Source of the DNA: Pollutimonas bauzanensis
GTDB lineage: Bacteria > Pseudomonadota > Gammaproteobacteria > Burkholderiales > Burkholderiaceae_B
NCBI RefSeq assembly: GCF_900129885.1
Contig: NZ_FQXE01000006.1
Location: 88,179 to 152,178 of the forward strand
Direction: 5' to 3'
Length of the DNA stretch: 64,000 bases
Shown here: one piece after another, positions 61,131 through 64,000 of the stretch
Position numbering within the stretch: position 1 is the first letter of the stretch
How the letters are laid out: each line of letters begins with the position of its first letter
Program-made: the position numbers and the translations under genes
Notes under the pieces: generated by a model
What the model was told of the DNA's origin: nothing
The model's database searches: none
Seen by the model: only the letters and a program-made list of their open reading frames with translations

Positions 61131-63362
61131 TTAAGGCCTCTCAGCCTCGTATTCGTAGTTGGTGTAGCGGTAGTTGCCGTATTTCGAACCATAGCGGCGG
61201 CTCGTGGCCGCCAGGTCATTGAAGATGACCCCCTTGACCTGCGTGCCCGCCTGCGACAGGCGCTTGGTCGACTCTTCCAGTTCCCCCAGCGTGCTGACGC
61301 CGGCCCGGGCCAGCAGGAACACCGTGCCGGCATGGGGCGCGAGCACCATGGCGTCCGACACGGCCAGGACCGGGCTGGTATCCAGCAGCACCATGTCGTA
61401 GTTTGCGGCCAGCCCGCGCAGCACGCTGGCCGCCGCCGGCGACATGAGCAGTTCGGCCGGGTTGGGCGGCAGCACGCCTGTGGCGATGAAGTCCACATTG
61501 GGCACGACATCCTTGTGCAGCGCCTGCTCCAGGGGGATGCCGCCGGCGATCAGCTCGCTCAGGCCATTGCGGCGCTCGAGGCCGAAATACTGGTTGACGT
61601 AGCCTTTGCGCAGATCGGCATCGATCAGCAGGACGCGCTTGCCGCCGGCGCCCAGCACGGCGGCGAAATTGACGCTGGTGAACGATTTGCCGATGCCGGG
61701 CGTGGGTCCGGTGAACAGCACGATATTGTTGGCGGCGTCCAGCATGGCGAACTGCAATGCGGTCCTCAGGCTGCGCAGGCTTTCGACCGCCGGATCGCGC
61801 GGGGACGCCTGGGCCAGCACATGGCTGCCCTTGACACGGCTCGAGACGAGCGCGTGCAGCCTGGTCTGCGGCATGGAATGGGGTATGGTGGCGAACACAT
61901 GCAGGCCCAGGGTCGATTCGATATCGCTGGGGTCTTTGATGCCGGGGCGCAGCATATTGCGCAGCAAGGCGAGGCCTATGCCCAGCGCCAGCCCGAACAG
62001 GGCCGCTATGGTCAGTATCATCGGCCGGTTGGGCTTGATCGGCGTTTCCGGCGCCACGGCGGAATCCACCACGCGCACATTGCCGACCTTGCCTTCCTTG
62101 ACGAGCCGCAATTGCTGCGCGCTGTTGAGCAGGTTCACATAAAGCTCGCCGTTAACCTTGACATCGCGCAGCAGGTTGAGCAGTTGCTGCTCCATGTCGG
62201 GCAGCTTCTTGATCTGGCCCGTCAATTGGTCGATTTCTTTCTTGATGGCGGCGATCTGCTGGTCGATCACGCGGACGCTGGGATGTTCCGCCGTGTACTG
62301 GGCCATCAGTTCGCGGCGCTTCTGCTGCAGGTCGAACAATTGGGTCTGCAGGCCTACCGAGGTGTTCAGCGACAGCGAGCCTTCGGTGCCCAGGTCGAAT
62401 GTGCCATGCGCGTCGCGGAACTTGGTGTATTTGTCCGCCGCTTCGTCCATTTTCCTTTTCAGTTCGGGCAGGAAGTCATCCAGGAAGGCCAGCGATTTTT
62501 CCGCCTCGGCCGCCTTGCGTTCGACATTCTGCCGCACGTAGGCCGAACCCACGGCGTTCAGCGTCCGGGTGATCTTGCCCGGATTGGTGCCGGCGAGGGT
62601 GATGGACAGGACACCCGACTGCTTGCCTTTCTCGGTAATGACCAGTCCGCTTTGCAGGCCATTGATCATGGCCAGGCGCGAACGGCGCACCAGGGTGAAT
62701 TCGGCGCCGGGCTTGCCTTTCAATTCATTGACCAGGATGCGCCCCGGAGCGCCGTCCGCCTTGAAGTCGCTGGGGACGCCCACCTTGCCTTCGGCCAGCT
62801 TCAGTCCGTCGGCGTCCAGCAGCTCATAGCCGCCGGCGGTGGCCAGCAAGGCCAGCGTCTGGCCTTCGAGCGCCGGCGGAACGTCCAATTGCCCCAGCCG
62901 TATCGATTCCGTGCCTGATACGTAGCCGCCCAGGCCCAGGAAGCCGGGCTCCGACAGGGCGGTGGCCCGCCCCGCCAGCCACGACCCGATGAAAGGCAGA
63001 TACTTGGGGCTTGCGCTCAGATACAGCTGCAGATTGTCCACGGCATGGCCTACCACCAGGCGCGAGCGCAGTATCTCGATCTCGGCGGACGCCGGCGATT
63101 GCACATCGAACAGCGTGGACATTTCGCTCAGCAGATTGCTGCTCGTGCCCTGGCTTTGCTCCACCTGTATCAGGCTGTCGGCCTCGTACACCGGCTGGCT
63201 CAGGAAGGCGTAGATGCCGCCCAATAGCGCGGTGCCCAGGGTCACGGCGACAATCAGCCAGCGGGCCTCCAGGACCACATCGAGCAGGCCCAGGAAATCG
63301 ATGTCGTCTTTGTCCCGGAGCTCGGATAAAGTTGGCGAGGTATTGTCGTTGGATGTATTCAT
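61131..63362 (-). CDS. wzc: Polysaccharide co-polymerase/tyrosine autokinase Wzc
   Basis: 743 aa. N-terminal Wzz domain with a first span (WLIVAVTLGTALLGGIYAF), a long periplasmic part with coiled coils (about 270-410), a second span (LTIAALFGLALGIGLALL), then the BY-kinase domain: Walker A TGPTPGIGKSFTSVN, Walker A' LLIDADLRKG, and Walker B VLLDTSPVLAV. A C-terminal Tyr cluster (RRYGSKYGNYRYTNYEYE) is the autophosphorylation site. It controls chain length and export with Wza and Wzb. Stop three bases from wzx. Confidence 0.96.
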   Translation of the reverse strand: MNTSNDNTSPTLSELRDKDDIDFLGLLDVVLEARWLIVAVTLGTALLGGIYAFLSQPVYEADSLIQVEQSQGTSSNLLSEMSTLFDVQSPASAEIEILRSRLVVGHAVDNLQLYLSASPKYLPFIGSWLAGRATALSEPGFLGLGGYVSGTESIRLGQLDVPPALEGQTLALLATAGGYELLDADGLKLAEGKVGVPSDFKADGAPGRILVNELKGKPGAEFTLVRRSRLAMINGLQSGLVITEKGKQSGVLSITLAGTNPGKITRTLNAVGSAYVRQNVERKAAEAEKSLAFLDDFLPELKRKMDEAADKYTKFRDAHGTFDLGTEGSLSLNTSVGLQTQLFDLQQKRRELMAQYTAEHPSVRVIDQQIAAIKKEIDQLTGQIKKLPDMEQQLLNLLRDVKVNGELYVNLLNSAQQLRLVKEGKVGNVRVVDSAVAPETPIKPNRPMILTIAALFGLALGIGLALLRNMLRPGIKDPSDIESTLGLHVFATIPHSMPQTRLHALVSSRVKGSHVLAQASPRDPAVESLRSLRTALQFAMLDAANNIVLFTGPTPGIGKSFTSVNFAAVLGAGGKRVLLIDADLRKGYVNQYFGLERRNGLSELIAGGIPLEQALHKDVVPNVDFIATGVLPPNPAELLMSPAAASVLRGLAANYDMVLLDTSPVLAVSDAMVLAPHAGTVFLLARAGVSTLGELEESTKRLSQAGTQVKGVIFNDLAATSRRYGSKYGNYRYTNYEYEAERP

Positions 63363-63408
63363 TCGATGGGAGATAAGCTGCTTTATGTGGGATGGCGGTG
63401 CTGTGGTT

Positions 63409-63852
63409 TCAGCTCAATAGCCTGATGCGGTCGGCCCAGTAGCTGACGCCGCGGCGTATGGCCTCGTGGGCCGCGGCGAAGGCTGCGCGCGGCTGCCGGT
63501 ATGGATCGGCGATCTGGAAGGCGTCCTCCACCCCCAGGTCGCCCAGGCAATGGATTTTTCCGCGCGCCAATGGGTGCTGCTGTTCCAACTGCTGCCTGTG
63601 GCCGTTTTCCATTACCAGTATCAGGTCGGCTTGCCTGCACATCCAGCTGGTCAGCTGCTGCGCGCGGTGCTCCGACAGGTCCAGGCCGTGCTCCGCGGCG
63701 ATGCTCTGCGCCAGCGGGTCCGCCGGCTCGCCCACCAGGGCCGAGAGGCCCGCGGACCAGATCTGCTTGCCGGGGAACTGGGCTTTGAGCATGGCTTCAG
63801 CCACCGGGCTGCGGCAGATATTCCCCACGCAGACAACAAGAATGGCATTCAT
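63409..63852 (-). CDS. wzb: Low-molecular-weight protein tyrosine phosphatase Wzb
   Basis: 147 aa. The phosphatase loop VCVGNICRSP (Cys-x5-Arg-Ser, about 8-17) and the general acid Asp in AFQIADPYRQP are both intact. Wzb dephosphorylates Wzc, and cycles of both are needed for capsule assembly. Located between wza and wzc as expected. Confidence 0.95.
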   Translation of the reverse strand: MNAILVVCVGNICRSPVAEAMLKAQFPGKQIWSAGLSALVGEPADPLAQSIAAEHGLDLSEHRAQQLTSWMCRQADLILVMENGHRQQLEQQHPLARGKIHCLGDLGVEDAFQIADPYRQPRAAFAAAHEAIRRGVSYWADRIRLLS

Positions 63853-63863
63853 GACGGCGCTGT

Positions 63864-64000
63864 CTATCTCGTGGTGTTTCGGGTGTTGACGAACAGGGTG
63901 TTGTAGCTGGGCAGCACATTGCTGATCACGCGGTTCCAGCGGACGACTGGCGCGGCGTCGATGAACACGACGTCGCGCGCCTTGAGTTCGAAATCATTCG
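63864..64000 (-). CDS. wza: Polysaccharide export protein Wza, C-terminal end (truncated by window edge)
   Basis: Only about 45 residues of the C-terminus are visible, reading from the right edge: NDFELKARDVVFIDAAPV, then RWNRVISNVLPSYNTLF, ending in a TAG at 63864-63866. ELKARDVVFI and the RWNRVISNVLPS end are characteristic of Wza, the octameric outer-membrane export channel. The start lies outside the window. Gene order wza-wzb-wzc is the usual one. Confidence 0.85.
   Translation of the reverse strand, partial: NDFELKARDVVFIDAAPVVRWNRVISNVLPSYNTLFVNTRNTTR

Noticed and set aside
1-64000. CRISPR arrays, tRNA/rRNA genes, prophage or integrase genes, complete IS elements
   Set aside because: No direct-repeat arrays, tRNA-like cloverleaf or transposase, integrase or phage structural gene was seen anywhere in the window.

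Overview
The window is a high-GC, densely coded stretch of a betaproteobacterial chromosome, most likely Burkholderiales, family Alcaligenaceae (Bordetella/Achromobacter-like). The reasons are the dusB-fis-purH-ruvC-ruvA order, two periplasmic Bug-type (TctC) receptors, a phasin, IclR- and LysR-controlled CoA catabolism and a Wzx/Wzy-type polysaccharide locus. The genus cannot be fixed from sequence alone. No rRNA, tRNA, CRISPR array, complete insertion sequence or prophage was seen.

Layout. 1-14.7 kb is mostly housekeeping: the end of an usher-like outer-membrane barrel, recQ, ruvB, a PLP threonine/serine dehydratase, a Phd/VapC-type toxin-antitoxin pair, then the minus-strand block ubiH-like, dusB, fis, purH, ruvC, ruvA. 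Next come a TM2 protein, a structured leader in front of a small MgtC-C-terminal-like gene, a CtaG-like oxidase assembly protein and an M48 protease with TPR-like repeats. 14.7-22.5 kb holds an 83-bp palindromic element, a YheT hydrolase, an NTF2-like protein, a CHCC zinc finger, ilvE, azlCD, rhlE, a thioredoxin-like protein, an EI24/CysZ-like membrane protein and a CinA-type MPT-binding protein.

22.5-43 kb is an accessory metabolic region. An IclR gene is followed by a divergent IclR regulator and an operon of thiolase-like protein, DUF35 protein, two CoA-transferase subunits and a Bug receptor. A second Bug receptor and a phasin follow, then pyrD, bpt, aat, a NUDIX hydrolase and an unrecognised protein. 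A second catabolic unit contains TRAP dctP, fused dctQM, SDR, SCPx-type thiolase, acyl-CoA ligase, two tandem PPC/DUF296 proteins and LysR. Together these look like uptake, CoA activation and chain cleavage of unknown organic acids.

43-45.6 kb is metNIQ (methionine ABC importer), with an attenuator-like hairpin directly before metN. 45.8-64 kb is a minus-strand exopolysaccharide or capsule locus read from the right edge: wza (partial), wzb, wzc, wzx, pyruvyltransferase, GT4, asparagine-synthase-like amidotransferase, GT4, CapK-like adenylate-forming enzyme, Wzy-like protein, GT4, then PglC-, PglD-, PglE- and PglF-like enzymes. The last four suggest that the repeat unit is primed with a di-N-acetyl-bacillosamine-type sugar.

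The most interesting signal is at 11626-11930. A strong sigma-70 promoter is followed by a 22-codon upstream ORF beginning MNPDP, close to the start of the enterobacterial Mg2+-sensing leader peptide MgtL (MEPDP). Several hairpins follow, and then a small gene whose product resembles the soluble C-terminal domain of MgtC. This reads as a possible, apparently undescribed, Mg2+- or translation-responsive leader.
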